A DNA stretch of 64,000 nt from Pseudomonas cichorii (GCF_018343775.1 NZ_CP074349.1:5446001-5510000), one strand, 5' to 3'; shown: positions 17,730 to 27,979, counted from the first letter of the stretch. The notes: generated from the letters alone by a model not told the origin. Program-made: numbers and translations.

Positions 17730-18230
17730 ATGCTGGTGATTCATAAAAGAATCGACCCCCAAAACGAGTGGGCCGCCGAGCTGCATTTGAATTTCGAGGC
17801 CCGCAGCAAAAGTCGCCTGCGCTGCTTCAGTGCCGAGAACGAAGACGTAGGACTGTTCCTGCAACGCGGCCAGCCACCTCTTCATGACGGCGAATTCCTG
17901 CAAGCCGAAGATGGTCGCATCGTTCGGGTCTGCGCCCGTCCCGAACAACTGATGCACGTGACCTGCAGCAGCACGTTTGAGCTGACCCGTGCTGCCTATC
18001 ACCTGGGCAACCGCCACGTTGCACTGCAAGTGGGCGACGGCTGGCTGCGCCTGCTGGACGACTACGTGCTCAAGGCCATGCTCGACCAGTTGGGAGCCAC
18101 CACCGAAACCATCGAAGCGCCCTTCCAGCCGGAACACGGAGCCTATGGGGGCGGTCATCACCATTCACGGGCCGGTGAGGAAGACTTCAATTACGCGCCG
18201 CGTCTGCACCAGTTCGGCGTGCGCAAGTGA
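17730..18230 (+). CDS. ureE: Urease accessory nickel metallochaperone UreE
   Basis: 166 residues with the UreE N-domain and the conserved metal-binding HLGNRHVALQVGDGWLRLLDD segment (about 91-111). The C-terminal GGGHHHS and later HQF supply extra nickel-binding His, although the His tail is much shorter than in Klebsiella UreE. UreE hands Ni(II) to the UreDFG complex on apo-urease. The stop overlaps the GTG start of ureF by 4 bases, implying coupled translation. Confidence 0.95.
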   Translation: MLVIHKRIDPQNEWAAELHLNFEARSKSRLRCFSAENEDVGLFLQRGQPPLHDGEFLQAEDGRIVRVCARPEQLMHVTCSSTFELTRAAYHLGNRHVALQVGDGWLRLLDDYVLKAMLDQLGATTETIEAPFQPEHGAYGGGHHHSRAGEEDFNYAPRLHQFGVRK

Positions 18231-18901
18231 ACCGTGCCTGGGCGCTTCTGCGTCTGGCCAGCCCCCAGCTTCCGATTGGCGGCTACAGCTATTCACAGGG
18301 CCTGGAAATGGCCGTTGAGCAATCCATCGTGGTCGATCCGCAAACCGCTGCGCGCTGGATCGGCGATCAATTGCTGCTCAACCTCGCCCGTTTCGAGGCG
18401 CCCATGATGCTCGCCCATTGCACAGCCGCCGCCGAGGAAGACTGGGGGCAGTTGCTGCAACTGAGCGAACAACACCGTGCCAGTCGGGAAACCCGTGAGC
18501 TGCATCTGGAAAGCCGGCAGATGGGTTATTCCCTGCAACAGTTGCTCAATGGCCTGCCGGAGCTGGATCACACTGCCCGCCGCTTTCTGGAACAGACAAG
18601 CGAGCCGCATCTGGCCCTGGGCTGGGCGCTGGCCGCACGGGCCTGGCAAATCAGCCCGCAGGACGCGCTGGCGGCCTGGCTGTGGAGCTGGCTGGAAAAC
18701 CAGCTGGCGGTGCTGATGAAAACCCTGCCGCTGGGTCAGCAGGCTGCACAACGCCTCACCAGTGAACTGCTGCCCTTGTTGCAGCAGGCCCAACAGAACG
18801 CCACAGCTCAAGACAGCCAACAGATCGGCAGCGCCGCTTTCGGTCTGTCACTGGCGAGCATGGCCCATGAACGTCAATACAGCCGGTTGTTCCGGTCCTA
18901 G
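18227..18901 (+). CDS. ureF: Urease accessory protein UreF
   Basis: 224 residues starting at GTG 18227 (GTGA overlap with ureE). All-alpha UreF fold with the N-terminal [24 protein letters not shown] signature and the C-terminal [21 protein letters not shown] tail. UreF bridges UreD-urease and UreG and acts as the GTPase checkpoint for nickel insertion. It is followed after about 17 bases by ureG. Confidence 0.95.
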   Translation: MNRAWALLRLASPQLPIGGYSYSQGLEMAVEQSIVVDPQTAARWIGDQLLLNLARFEAPMMLAHCTAAAEEDWGQLLQLSEQHRASRETRELHLESRQMGYSLQQLLNGLPELDHTARRFLEQTSEPHLALGWALAARAWQISPQDALAAWLWSWLENQLAVLMKTLPLGQQAAQRLTSELLPLLQQAQQNATAQDSQQIGSAAFGLSLASMAHERQYSRLFRS

Positions 18902-18918
18902 CATCCATGGAGAACTCA

Positions 18919-19536
18919 ATGAACAGCCAACCTCTGCGCGTCGGTATCGGTGGCCCGGTCGGTTCCGGCAAGACCGCACTGACTCTGGCTCTGTGCCTTG
19001 CCTTGCGTGAGCGCTACAACCTGGCGGTCGTGACCAACGATATTTATACCCGTGAAGACGCCGACTTTCTGGTGCGCAACGAAGCACTGGCACCAGAACG
19101 CATCATTGGCGTGGAAACCGGCGGCTGCCCGCACACGGCGATTCGCGAAGACGCCTCCATCAACCTGGAAGCCGTTGACCAGCTCAACCGCCGCTTCGAA
19201 GGGCTGGACCTGATCCTCGTCGAGTCCGGTGGCGACAATCTTTCTGCGACCTTCAGCCCGGAGCTGTCGGACCTGACGATTTATGTGATCGACGTTTCGG
19301 CAGGCGACAAGCTGCCGCGCAAGGGCGGCCCCGGCATCTGCAAGTCCGACCTGCTGGTGATCAACAAGATCGACCTGGCGCCACTGGTGGGCGCGTCTCT
19401 GGAAATGATGGATCGCGATACCAGGAAGATGCGTGGCGAAAAGCCGTTCGTGTTCAGCAATCAGAAAACCGGCCAGGGTCTGGAAGAGATCATTGCCATT
19501 ATCGAGCGCCAGGGCCTGCTGACGATCAACGCCTGA
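18919..19536 (+). CDS. ureG: Urease accessory GTPase UreG
   Basis: 205 residues from ATG 18919, chosen over ATG 18907 because GGAGAACTCA provides the ribosome site only for the second. P-loop [11 protein letters not shown] near 12, the metal-binding C-P-H motif in [15 protein letters not shown] near 65, Walker B-like [15 protein letters not shown], and the NKIDLA base-specificity motif near 150. UreG uses GTP hydrolysis to drive nickel delivery to urease. ureDABC are not in this window. Confidence 0.95.
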   Translation: MNSQPLRVGIGGPVGSGKTALTLALCLALRERYNLAVVTNDIYTREDADFLVRNEALAPERIIGVETGGCPHTAIREDASINLEAVDQLNRRFEGLDLILVESGGDNLSATFSPELSDLTIYVIDVSAGDKLPRKGGPGICKSDLLVINKIDLAPLVGASLEMMDRDTRKMRGEKPFVFSNQKTGQGLEEIIAIIERQGLLTINA

Positions 19537-19562
19537 ATTCAAACCTCCAAGGAAACCTGCTC

Positions 19563-20135
19563 ATGAACTACAAAAAAGCCCTCGGCGCCCTCGCCCTGCT
19601 GCTCACCCCCGCATTGGCCATGGCGCATCCGGGCCATGGCGATAACGGCCTGATTGCAGGCCTAGGCCACCCGGTCGGTGGTCTGGATCACCTGCTGGCC
19701 ATGCTTGCGGTCGGCTTGTGGGCCGCGCAACAGCAAGGCGCCGCCCGCTGGGCACTGCCTTGCACCTTCGTGGGCACCATGCTGATCGGTGGCCTGCTGG
19801 GCTTCGCCGGTCTGGAACTGCCTGCGCTGGAAAGCGGTATCTCGGCCTCGGTACTGGCGCTGGGCCTGGCCGTTGCGCTGGCTGTGCGTCCTCCGCTGGC
19901 ACTGGCCGTAGTGGCCACGGCAGTGTTTGCGATGTTCCATGGCGTGGCCCACGGCCTTGAGCTGCCGGACATGTCCAGCCCATGGGCTTACGCGGCCGGT
20001 TTCGTCGCGGCAACGGCAGCCTTGCACGCCGCTGGCTACGCAGTCGTGCGCGTACTGCCTCAGGCCGCTGCGCCGCTGGTGCGGATTGCCGGTGCAGCTT
20101 CGGCGGCAACGGGTGTCTGGTTGCTCGCAGCCTGA
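19563..20135 (+). CDS. hupE: HupE/UreJ nickel permease
   Basis: 190 residues, a signal-like N-terminus followed by six membrane helices. The HPGHGDN segment near residue 21 and LGHPVGGLDHLLAMLAVGLWA (His and Asp in helix 1) are the nickel-binding HX5DH-type signature of HupE/UreJ. The HGVAHGLELP motif recurs near 122. It is an inner-membrane (or outer-membrane, as proposed for some homologues) nickel uptake protein. Placement directly after ureG fits supply of nickel to urease. Confidence 0.9.
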   Translation: MNYKKALGALALLLTPALAMAHPGHGDNGLIAGLGHPVGGLDHLLAMLAVGLWAAQQQGAARWALPCTFVGTMLIGGLLGFAGLELPALESGISASVLALGLAVALAVRPPLALAVVATAVFAMFHGVAHGLELPDMSSPWAYAAGFVAATAALHAAGYAVVRVLPQAAAPLVRIAGAASAATGVWLLAA

Positions 20136-20196
20136 CAGGGGTTCTGTGGGAGCGAATATCCGTTAGCATGACGACTTGTTTTCCGTGGAAACGGTC

Positions 20197-22464
20197 ATGC
20201 TTGATATCCAGCGACTTGTGCTGCCCAATGGCTTGAACGTGGTGCTGTGTCATGCGCCACGGCTCAAGCGCTGCGCGGCGTCGCTTCGGGTCGCGGCCGG
20301 TAGCCATGATGTTTCACAGGCCTGGCCGGGGCTGGCGCATTTTCTGGAGCATCTGTTTTTCCTGGGCACCGAGCGCTTCGCTGCCGACCAGAACCTCATG
20401 GCTTTCGTGCAACGCCATGGCGGACAGATCAATGCCAGCACCCGCGAACGCACCACAGACTTCTTCTTCGAGCTACCACCCTCGGCATTCGCCCCAGGGC
20501 TGGAACGGCTGTGCGACATGCTCGCTCACCCGCGCATGTCACTGCCCGATCAGTTACGCGAGCGCGAAGTGCTGCATGCCGAATTCATCGCCTGGACTCA
20601 GGATGCCAAGGCCCGCCAGCAGATCAGCCTGCTTGAACCCATCAACCCGCGGCATCCGCTGCGCGGCTTTCATGCGGGCAACCGTTACAGCCTGTCAGTG
20701 CCCAATCCGGCGTTTCAACAGGCGCTTCATGAATTTTATCAGCGCTTCTATCAAGCCGGGCAGATCACTCTGTGCCTGAGCGGCCCTCAATCGCTGGCTG
20801 AATTGAAGGACCTGGCCACAGAGCATGGCGCAAGCTTCAGCGCCGTCGGCAAGGTCATGCAGCACACACCGCCGCGCCTTATCGATAAACGACCTGATCA
20901 CAAAACAACCAGTACGCATCTGCTCTTTGCCTGCGAAGGCTTGCCGGCGAACACCGAAGAAGCTGTCGCATTTTTCTGCCACTGGCTGATGGAGCCCCAC
21001 ACGGGCGGGCTGGTTGCAGCACTTATTAGCCAAGGGCTGATCGATTCGCTCAAGGCAACGCCGCTGTATCAGTTCGAGGGTCAGTTGCTGCTTGATATCG
21101 AGTGCGTGGGCGCAGCGCCTGATTCATCCGGCACCCTGGCCACGCTGTTTTTCGACTGGCTCGCCTTCTTCAAGACCCGCTGGCCCGAGCTGATCGATGA
21201 ATACCGTCGCCTGCAACAACGGCGTCTGCAAACCTGTGGTGCCCTGGAGCTGGCGCATCATTTTTGCCGCACTGCGTCCGGTGACGACCTGCACGCACTG
21301 AGAGCAGTGCTCGACCAGTTGAAGCCCGAAACCCTTCTCACCGCGCAGCCTGTGGATAACCCGGCCTGTGGACAAGTCGAATGGTGCCTGCCGACCGCCA
21401 ATCCTTTGCTGTTGGTCGCAAGCACTGACAGTGCCGAAGCAGCCCTCTTTCTGCGCTGGCAGTTACAGGCCCCACAACCCCGATTGTGGCGGATGCTCAA
21501 TGGCAGCCTGCAGAACCTGATCGAACAGGCTCGGCAAGCCGGTGTGACAGTATCTTTCAGCGCCTACGGCACTTATTGGGAGCTCAGGCTGAGCGGCATT
21601 CACGAACCGATGCCAGCCATCATCGAACACGCCCGGCAATTGTTGTTGCACCCCGACCCGCGCCATGCTCAGGCGCACAGCGGGCCAGCGCTGATTCCGA
21701 TCAGAGAATTGCTCAAGGCGCTTCCCGATCAGTTCCTGAACATGACTGCCGGGCAATGCAGTGATGATATTCAGACAGTCTGGGCCAGTTCCCGACGGAT
21801 CAGCCTTGCCGTTGGCCTGCCCGCCCACAGCCTGGCGCTCGTCAATGCCGCATTACAGGACATGCCTGGCGCAGTGGATGACACGGCAACTGAAGCGCCT
21901 TCAGTGCTACCCGGCAAGCGCTGGCACACGCTGGAATCAGGCTCACCGGAAGATGCCGTGCTGGTGTTCTGCACCGCTCCCGGCCTGTCCATGGAAGATG
22001 AAGCAGCCTGGCGTCTGCTGGCGCACTTGATACAGGCTCCCTTCTATCAACGCCTGCGAGTCGAACTGCAACTGGGCTACGCCGTTTTCAGCGGTTTGAG
22101 GCAAATCGCCGGACGAACCGGGTTGTTGTTTGGTGTGCAATCGCCCACATGCAGCGCCGGGCAGATTGTCCGGCACATCGAGACGTTCATGGGTGAGCTG
22201 CCAGACCTGATCGACGACGCCGACCTTCCGGGACTGCGGCAGGCACTGGCCGGGCAGTTCGATACAGCGACGATGCCCCATGAACAGACGGCAGAGCTGC
22301 TGTGGCAAGCTCGCTTGGCCGGGCATGAAAAGAGCGGTCCCGAGCCGCTTAAAACAGCACTGTTACATCTGGAAAAACACTCGTTACTGGCTGCCGCCGG
22401 TCAGTTGAACGATGCCAGCGCAGGATGGCTCATTCTGTCCAACCGCCCTGTTCCTGCGGCCTGA
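20197..22464 (+). CDS. pqqF: PQQ biosynthesis protease PqqF
   Basis: 755 residues from ATG 20197 (MLDIQRLVLPNG); upstream in-frame codons are TTG/GTG. It is an M16 metallopeptidase with the inverted zinc motif H48-F-L-E51-H52 and a degenerate second half. It works with partner peptidases to release the cross-linked Glu-Tyr pair from PqqA. It sits upstream of pqqA, the usual Pseudomonas order. A 170-base gap with its own regulatory palindrome separates it from pqqA. Confidence 0.92.
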   Translation: MLDIQRLVLPNGLNVVLCHAPRLKRCAASLRVAAGSHDVSQAWPGLAHFLEHLFFLGTERFAADQNLMAFVQRHGGQINASTRERTTDFFFELPPSAFAPGLERLCDMLAHPRMSLPDQLREREVLHAEFIAWTQDAKARQQISLLEPINPRHPLRGFHAGNRYSLSVPNPAFQQALHEFYQRFYQAGQITLCLSGPQSLAELKDLATEHGASFSAVGKVMQHTPPRLIDKRPDHKTTSTHLLFACEGLPANTEEAVAFFCHWLMEPHTGGLVAALISQGLIDSLKATPLYQFEGQLLLDIECVGAAPDSSGTLATLFFDWLAFFKTRWPELIDEYRRLQQRRLQTCGALELAHHFCRTASGDDLHALRAVLDQLKPETLLTAQPVDNPACGQVEWCLPTANPLLLVASTDSAEAALFLRWQLQAPQPRLWRMLNGSLQNLIEQARQAGVTVSFSAYGTYWELRLSGIHEPMPAIIEHARQLLLHPDPRHAQAHSGPALIPIRELLKALPDQFLNMTAGQCSDDIQTVWASSRRISLAVGLPAHSLALVNAALQDMPGAVDDTATEAPSVLPGKRWHTLESGSPEDAVLVFCTAPGLSMEDEAAWRLLAHLIQAPFYQRLRVELQLGYAVFSGLRQIAGRTGLLFGVQSPTCSAGQIVRHIETFMGELPDLIDDADLPGLRQALAGQFDTATMPHEQTAELLWQARLAGHEKSGPEPLKTALLHLEKHSLLAAAGQLNDASAGWLILSNRPVPAA

Positions 22465-22561
22465 ACGGGCAACCGCTGGTTGTAACAGAAATCTTTCATG
22501 AAACTCGCGCCCTGCCAAATCGTTAAATTAAGTAAGATAGCTTCCTAAGCATCTGAACGTA

Positions 22562-22575
22562 TGTACGCGCGTACA
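22562..22575. promoter_or_regulatory. 14-base perfect palindrome upstream of pqqA
   Basis: TGTACGCGCGTACA is fully self-complementary and lies 60 bases upstream of the pqqA ATG, in the pqqF-pqqA gap. This is a typical position for an operator over or near the pqqA promoter. No published site for it is known to me. Confidence 0.5.
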
Positions 22576-22634
22576 CACTAAGATGTAGTCACCACCCTGA
22601 TTGAAGCGCTGCAATCACCTAGAAGGAGTCTCCC

Positions 22635-22706
22635 ATGTGGACCAAACCTGCTTACACTGATCTGCGTATCGGCTTTGAAGTCACCATGTACTTCGCAAGC
22701 CGTTGA
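22635..22706 (+). CDS. pqqA: PQQ precursor peptide PqqA
   Basis: 23 codons, missed by length-filtered gene finding. It begins MWTKPAYTDLRIGFEVTMYF, containing the E-V-T-M-Y core in which PqqE joins the Glu and Tyr side chains to form the PQQ skeleton. ATG 22635 follows AAGGAGTCTCCC, a strong ribosome site. It is read from the pqqA promoter and is separated from pqqB by a terminator-like hairpin, giving more pqqA than pqqB transcript. Confidence 0.97.
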   Translation: MWTKPAYTDLRIGFEVTMYFASR

Positions 22707-22720
22707 TGTATATGCGGTGC

Positions 22721-22748
22721 AAAGCCTCGGTTCGCCGGGGCTTTTTTT
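22721..22748 (+). terminator. Attenuating terminator between pqqA and pqqB
   Basis: AAAGCC-TCGG-TTCG-CCGGGGCTTTTTTT forms a short GC stem with a TTCG tetraloop and a T run just 15 bases after the pqqA stop. It is a complete intrinsic terminator, so pqqB-E must be read by read-through or from a promoter beyond it. Confidence 0.85.
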
Positions 22749-22802
22749 ATGGGTCGAATCATTTTTATTTCAGCGTTTCAGGTCACGCGGTATGGAGCTG
22801 AC

Positions 22803-23714
22803 ATGTACATCCAGATTCTAGGTTCCGCTGCCGGCGGTGGTTTCCCCCAGTGGAACTGTAATTGCGTGAACTGCGCAGGCTTTCGTGATGGCAGCCTTAA
22901 CGCCAAGGCGCGTACCCAATCCTCCATCGCGATCTCCGACGATGGCGTCAACTGGGTCCTGTGCAACGCCTCGCCGGACATTCGGGCACAACTGCAAGGT
23001 TTCGCGCCGATGCAGCCGGGCCGGGCACTGCGCGATACTGGCATCAGCGCCATCGTGCTGATGGACAGCCAGATCGATCACACCACAGGGCTGCTCAGCC
23101 TGCGCGAAGGTTGCCCGCATCAGGTCTGGTGTACCGACATGGTCCACGAAGACCTGAGCACAGGCTTTCCGCTGTTCGAGATGCTCAAGCACTGGAATGG
23201 CGGCCTGAACTGGAACCGTATCGAGCTGCAAGGCAGTTTCGTCATTCCCGCCTGCCCGAACCTGCGCTTCACACCGTTCCCGCTGCGCAGCGCCGCACCG
23301 CCCTACTCGCCACACCGCTTTGATCCGCACCCCGGCGACAACATCGGTCTGATCGTCGAAGACCTCAGAACCGGCGGCAAACTCTTCTACGCGCCTGGCC
23401 TTGGCAAGGTCGATGAGGCGCTGCTGGAAAAAATGCACGCCGCCGATTGCCTGCTGGTGGACGGAACACTGTGGGACGACGACGAAATGCAGCGCCGTGG
23501 CGTCGGCACGCGCACCGGCCGGGAAATGGGCCACCTTGCCCAGAACGGTGCGGGCGGCATGCTGGAAGTACTCGAAGGCTTTACGAAGCAGCGCAAGGTA
23601 CTTATCCACATCAACAACACCAACCCCATCCTCGACGAAGATTCCCCGGAGCGCGCCGAGCTGGTTCGCCGCCATGTCGAAGTGGCTTATGACGGCATGA
23701 GTATCGAACTTTAG
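22803..23714 (+). CDS. pqqB: PQQ biosynthesis protein PqqB
   Basis: 303 residues from ATG 22803 (GGAGCTGAC before it). A metallo-beta-lactamase-fold protein: [15 protein letters not shown] near the N-terminus (start of the zinc/iron site region), [10 protein letters not shown] near 94 in place of HxHxDH, and [11 protein letters not shown] near the end. PqqB hydroxylates the PqqA-derived Glu-Tyr intermediate. It runs 8 bases upstream of pqqC in the same operon. Confidence 0.95.
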   Translation: MYIQILGSAAGGGFPQWNCNCVNCAGFRDGSLNAKARTQSSIAISDDGVNWVLCNASPDIRAQLQGFAPMQPGRALRDTGISAIVLMDSQIDHTTGLLSLREGCPHQVWCTDMVHEDLSTGFPLFEMLKHWNGGLNWNRIELQGSFVIPACPNLRFTPFPLRSAAPPYSPHRFDPHPGDNIGLIVEDLRTGGKLFYAPGLGKVDEALLEKMHAADCLLVDGTLWDDDEMQRRGVGTRTGREMGHLAQNGAGGMLEVLEGFTKQRKVLIHINNTNPILDEDSPERAELVRRHVEVAYDGMSIEL

Positions 23715-23722
23715 GAGCCAAG

Positions 23723-24475
23723 ATGAGCGAAGCAGCGCTGTCCCGCGCCGAATTTGAACAGGCCCTGCGCGCCAAGGGTGCCTACTACCATATTCACCAC
23801 CCGTTCCACGTGGCGATGTATGAAGGCCGGGCGACTCGCGAACAGATTCAGGGCTGGGTCGCTAACCGCTTCTACTACCAGGTGAATATCCCGCTCAAGG
23901 ATGCGGCGATTCTGGCCAACTGCCCGGATCGCGAAATCCGCCGCGAGTGGATTCAGCGCTTGCTGGACCACGATGGCGCCCCCGGCGAAGACGGCGGTAT
24001 CGAAGCCTGGCTGCGTCTGGGCCAGGCGGTCGGTCTGGACCCGGACCAACTGCGCTCGCAGGAGCTGGTGCTGCCGGGTGTTCGCTTTGCCGTGGATGCC
24101 TATGTGAATTTCGCACGCCGCGCCAATTGGCAGGAAGCGGCCAGCAGTTCATTGACCGAACTCTTCGCGCCGCAGATCCACCAGTCGCGCCTGGACACCT
24201 GGCCGCAGCATTATCCGTGGATCGATCCGGCAGGCTATGAGTACTTTCGCACTCGCCTCGGTCAGGCACGTCGCGATGTGGAACATGGATTGGCGATTAC
24301 ACTTGAGTACTACACCACCTATGAAGGCCAGCAGCGCATGCTGGAAATTCTGCAGTTCAAACTCGACATTTTGTGGAGCATGCTGGACGCCATGAGCATG
24401 GCGTACGAGTTGAACCGCCCGCCTTACCACAGCGTCACCCACAAGAACGTATGGCATAAGGGAATCAGCCTATGA
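23723..24475 (+). CDS. pqqC: Pyrroloquinoline-quinone synthase PqqC
   Basis: 250 residues, all-helical oxidase with the haem-oxygenase-like fold. Recognisable elements are [33 protein letters not shown] near 19-51 and the C-terminal [21 protein letters not shown]. PqqC performs ring closure and the eight-electron oxidation that yields PQQ without a metal cofactor. ATG 23723 follows TAGGAGCC. Its stop overlaps the pqqD start (ATGA). Confidence 0.97.
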   Translation: MSEAALSRAEFEQALRAKGAYYHIHHPFHVAMYEGRATREQIQGWVANRFYYQVNIPLKDAAILANCPDREIRREWIQRLLDHDGAPGEDGGIEAWLRLGQAVGLDPDQLRSQELVLPGVRFAVDAYVNFARRANWQEAASSSLTELFAPQIHQSRLDTWPQHYPWIDPAGYEYFRTRLGQARRDVEHGLAITLEYYTTYEGQQRMLEILQFKLDILWSMLDAMSMAYELNRPPYHSVTHKNVWHKGISL

Positions 24476-24747
24476 AATTCGATAGACAGTTAGTCCCCAC
24501 CTGGCGCCAGGGTTATCGCTTCCAGTACGAAGAGGCACAGAAGTGCTATGTACTGCTTTACCCCGAGGGCATGATCCAGTTGAACCAAAGTGCAGGCCTG
24601 ATCGGCGATCTGGTGAACGGACAGCGCAATGTGGCGCAGATCATCGCATCGCTGCAGGAGCGCTTTCCGAACTTCCCGGAGGTGGGTACCGATGTGGAGG
24701 ACTTCATGAACGTTGCCCAGGAAAAGAGTTGGATCAACCTTGGCTGA
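24472..24747 (+). CDS. pqqD: PqqA-binding chaperone PqqD
   Basis: 91 residues of the RiPP recognition element fold: [49 protein letters not shown] and the C-terminal helix pair. PqqD holds PqqA and presents it to PqqE. It overlaps pqqC by 4 bases and pqqE by 8, so all three are translationally coupled. Confidence 0.95.
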   Translation: MKFDRQLVPTWRQGYRFQYEEAQKCYVLLYPEGMIQLNQSAGLIGDLVNGQRNVAQIIASLQERFPNFPEVGTDVEDFMNVAQEKSWINLG

Positions 24748-25906
24748 AACAGGACTCACCACCGGGAACGCACTCATTCCGCCAACGCCACCTGTCGGGC
24801 TGCCGCTGTGGCTGTTGGCGGAGTTGACCTATCGCTGTCCGTTGCAATGCCCGTATTGCTCCAACCCGCTGGACTTTGCCAAACAAGGCCAGGAGTTGAG
24901 CACCGAGCAGTGGTTCACGGTGATGCAACAGGCACGACAGATGGGCGCGGCCCAGATCGGCTTTTCCGGCGGCGAGCCGCTGGTGCGCCAGGATCTGGCC
25001 GTGCTTATCGCCGAAGCCCGACGATTGGGTTATTACACCAACCTGATTACCTCCGGGATCGGCCTCACCGAACAGAAGATCATCGATTTCAAGGAAGCGG
25101 GCCTGGACCATATCCAGATCAGCTTCCAGGCCAGCGACGAGCAAGTGAACAACATGCTCGCGGGCTCGAAAAAAGCCTTCGCACAAAAACTGGAAATGGC
25201 CCGTGCAGTGAAAAAGCACGGCTACCCGATGGTGCTGAACTTCGTCACCCATCGGCACAATATCGACCGGATCGACAGGATCATCGAGCTGTGCCTGGCG
25301 CTGGAAGCCGACTTCGTGGAGCTGGCAACCTGTCAGTTCTATGGCTGGGCGCACCTGAACCGCGTTGGCCTGCTGCCCACCAAGGATCAACTGGTGCGGG
25401 CAGAAGCCGTCACCAACCAGTACCGGGAAAAGCTGGCGGCTGAAAAGCATCCCTGCAAGCTGATCTTCGTCACGCCGGACTACTACGAAGAGCGTCCCAA
25501 GGCCTGCATGAACGGTTGGGGCAACCTGTTCCTGACCGTGACCCCGGACGGCACTGCGCTGCCCTGCCATGGCGCGCGGCAATTGCCGGTCCAGTTTCCC
25601 AACGTGCGCGACCACAGCATGCAGCACATCTGGTACGACTCGTTCGGCTTCAATCGCTTTCGCGGTTACGAGTGGATGCCCGAACCTTGTCGCTCCTGCG
25701 ACGAGAAGGAAAAAGACTTCGGAGGCTGCCGTTGCCAGGCCTTCATGCTGACGGGCGATGCCGCCAATGCCGATCCCGTGTGCAGCAAATCCCCGCATCA
25801 CGGGATGATCACCCAGGCCCGTGACGAAGCTGAAACAGCGACCCAAACCATCGAAGAACTGGCCTTTCGCAATGAACGAAACTCACGCCTCATCGCCAAG
25901 TCCTGA
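24740..25906 (+). CDS. pqqE: Radical SAM PqqA Glu-Tyr cross-linking enzyme PqqE
   Basis: 388 residues. The SAM-cluster motif CPLQCPYC is near residue 34, followed by FSGGEPL (SAM-binding GGE). The C-terminal SPASM domain supplies further cluster Cys ([19 protein letters not shown]). It makes the C-C bond between Glu and Tyr of PqqA. No ATG or GTG lies before the conserved [11 protein letters not shown]; the best start is TTG 24740, inside the pqqD end (TTGGCTGA), giving an 8-base overlap. The 3' end overlaps the following peptidase gene by 35 bases. Confidence 0.95.
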   Translation: MAETGLTTGNALIPPTPPVGLPLWLLAELTYRCPLQCPYCSNPLDFAKQGQELSTEQWFTVMQQARQMGAAQIGFSGGEPLVRQDLAVLIAEARRLGYYTNLITSGIGLTEQKIIDFKEAGLDHIQISFQASDEQVNNMLAGSKKAFAQKLEMARAVKKHGYPMVLNFVTHRHNIDRIDRIIELCLALEADFVELATCQFYGWAHLNRVGLLPTKDQLVRAEAVTNQYREKLAAEKHPCKLIFVTPDYYEERPKACMNGWGNLFLTVTPDGTALPCHGARQLPVQFPNVRDHSMQHIWYDSFGFNRFRGYEWMPEPCRSCDEKEKDFGGCRCQAFMLTGDAANADPVCSKSPHHGMITQARDEAETATQTIEELAFRNERNSRLIAKS

Positions 25907-27698
25907 ACTGTTCAGCGCCGCCCAGGCCGTAGCAGCCGGTGTCGACTATGCCGAACTGGCCGCAAGCCCGGTTGGCCTGTTCTGGAGCGAATTTCGCCCA
26001 CAGGATGCGGCCAGCCGAATCTGGCACTGGTGCGAAGGTCACGCTCGCTGCCTGACGCCCGAGGATTTCAGCGTGCGCAGCCGGGTGTACGAATACGGCG
26101 GTGGAGCCTTCTGCATTGCCGACGATGCCGTGGTCTTCGTCAATGAACGCGACCAGCAGCTCTATCGACAGCCCCTGAACGCCGGCGCGCCCTTTCAGCT
26201 TACACATGGCGAGCGACGCTATGGCGCGGTGCATTTCGCTGCCGGGCAGATTCTGGCGGTGGAAGAAGATCACGACATTCATCGTCTGGTGGCGATCGAT
26301 CTGGCTGACAGTCATCGTCATCTGCTGGCCGAAGGCGCTGATTTCTATTCGTCGCCCGTCCTCAGCCCGGACAGGCAGCGACTGGCCTGGATTGAATGGC
26401 AACGCCCGCACCAGCCCTGGACCCGAACCCGGTTGATGTGTGCCGAACGGCTGAGCGATGGCGGCTGGTCCAGGGGACGTTGCATGGCAGGCGACGGCCC
26501 CAAGGAAGAATCCCTGCAACAACCGCGCTTCGATGCCAAAGGGCGACTATGTTGCCTGACGGATCATGATGGCTTCTGGCAGCCCTGGGGTGAAACCCCT
26601 TCAGGTTTTGCGCCCTTCCCCGCCGCGGCTGCCGATCACTCGCCAGCTCCCTGGCAATTGGGCGGCTGCACCTGGTTGCCGGTAGACAGCGGCTACCTTG
26701 CCAGTTGGTCGCAAGACGGCTTTGGTGTATTGGGTCTGCGTCATGCCGATGGCTCGGTCGAAGCGTTCAGCGGCGATTACACCCGGTTTCGCAGTCTGGC
26801 CATTGATGAGCAGTTCATCTATTGCATCGCGGCGTCGGCAGTCAGTCCATCTGCCGTGCTGGCCATTTCCCGCAAGGATCACAGTACGCACGTACTGGCT
26901 GGCGGTGTCGCGCCCTTGCCGCCCGAACGCATCAGCCGCCCGCAATCGTTGCGATACGCCAGTGGTGATGCCGAGGCTTATGGTTACTTCTATCCGGCCA
27001 TGGACGGCACCGAGAAACCGCCACTGGTCGTGTTCATCCATGGTGGTCCTACTTCGGCCTGTTACCCGGTGCTGGACCCGCGCATTCAGTTCTGGGCCCA
27101 ACGGGGTTTCGCCGTCGCCGACCTCAACTATCGGGGCAGCACGGGCTATGGCCGTGCCTATCGGCAAAGCCTGCATCTGAACTGGGGTGTTGCGGATGTG
27201 GAAGACGCCTGTGCGGTCGTGGAGTATCTGGCACAACAAGGCCTGATCGACAAAGACCGGGCGTTCATTCGTGGAGGCAGTTCAGGCGGCTATACGACGC
27301 TTTGCGCCCTGGCCTTCCACAAAGTATTCCGCGCCGGGGCGAGCCTTTATGGCGTCAGCGACCCCATTGCCCTGGGCAAGGCCACTCACAAGTTTGAAGG
27401 TGACTATCTGGACTGGCTGATCGGCGACCCGGTGAAAGATGTCGAACGCTATCAGGCCAGAACGCCCGTGCTACACGCGCAAAACATCCGTGTTCCGGTG
27501 ATTTTCTTTCAGGGCGAACTGGATGCCGTGGTCGTCCCGGAGCAGACACGCGCCATGCTCAAGGCGCTGCAGGGCAATGGCATTCCGGCCCAGGCGCATT
27601 TCTATCCAGACGAACGCCATGGTTTTCGCAAGGCGCAGAACCTGGCTGATGCACTGGAAGCTGAATGGCAGTTTTACCAGGATGCATTTCGCGAATGA
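25872..27698 (+). CDS. S9 family prolyl-oligopeptidase-like peptidase of the pqq operon
   Basis: 608 residues from ATG 25872, inside the end of pqqE. The N-terminal two thirds is a beta-propeller. The C-terminal alpha/beta-hydrolase domain has nucleophile GGSSGGYTT near 475, Asp in [14 protein letters not shown] near 558, and His in [10 protein letters not shown] near 589. In several Pseudomonas pqq operons a peptidase in this position is named pqqM or pqqH and may trim the PqqA peptide together with PqqF. The PQQ role is inferred from position. Confidence 0.85.
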   Translation: MNETHASSPSPELFSAAQAVAAGVDYAELAASPVGLFWSEFRPQDAASRIWHWCEGHARCLTPEDFSVRSRVYEYGGGAFCIADDAVVFVNERDQQLYRQPLNAGAPFQLTHGERRYGAVHFAAGQILAVEEDHDIHRLVAIDLADSHRHLLAEGADFYSSPVLSPDRQRLAWIEWQRPHQPWTRTRLMCAERLSDGGWSRGRCMAGDGPKEESLQQPRFDAKGRLCCLTDHDGFWQPWGETPSGFAPFPAAAADHSPAPWQLGGCTWLPVDSGYLASWSQDGFGVLGLRHADGSVEAFSGDYTRFRSLAIDEQFIYCIAASAVSPSAVLAISRKDHSTHVLAGGVAPLPPERISRPQSLRYASGDAEAYGYFYPAMDGTEKPPLVVFIHGGPTSACYPVLDPRIQFWAQRGFAVADLNYRGSTGYGRAYRQSLHLNWGVADVEDACAVVEYLAQQGLIDKDRAFIRGGSSGGYTTLCALAFHKVFRAGASLYGVSDPIALGKATHKFEGDYLDWLIGDPVKDVERYQARTPVLHAQNIRVPVIFFQGELDAVVVPEQTRAMLKALQGNGIPAQAHFYPDERHGFRKAQNLADALEAEWQFYQDAFRE

Positions 27699-27708
27699 AT
27701 CCACTGCT

Positions 27709-27793
27709 GTGGGAGCGAATCCATTCGCGAAGGCTCGTACACCTGAAGAAAATCTATCGCCTTGGATGACGCCTCGCGAATGAGTTCGCTACG
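27709..27793. repeat. REPIN: paired REP sequences
   Basis: GTGGGAGCGAATCCATTCGCG at the left is mirrored by CGCGAATGAGTTCGCTAC at the right, around about 45 bases. This is the standard Pseudomonas doublet, placed between the convergent peptidase and YqaE genes. Confidence 0.75.
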
Positions 27794-27817
27794 GAAACTC
27801 CATTTAACGAATGGAGA

Positions 27818-27979
27818 TCACTTACGGCTGGCGATGATGTACACGGCATGCACGATGCCCGGGATGTAACCCAGAAGCGTCAGCAGGATATTCAGCCAGA
27901 AGGCTCCCGCGAAGCCGACTTGCAGGAAAACGCCCAGTGGTGGCAGCAGGATAGCGAAGATGATACGAATGATGTCCAT
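27818..27979 (-). CDS. YqaE/Pmp3 family small membrane protein
   Basis: 53 residues, missed by length-filtered gene finding. ATG 27977-27979 follows AGGAGCTTGCCC. Two hydrophobic helices carry the family pattern: IIFAILLPPLGVFLQVG (6-22) and FWLNILLTLLGYIPGIVHAVY (27-47). Pmp3/YqaE proteins are found from bacteria to plants and affect membrane potential under salt and cold stress; the bacterial role is not settled. Confidence 0.9.
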   Translation of the reverse strand: MDIIRIIFAILLPPLGVFLQVGFAGAFWLNILLTLLGYIPGIVHAVYIIASRK

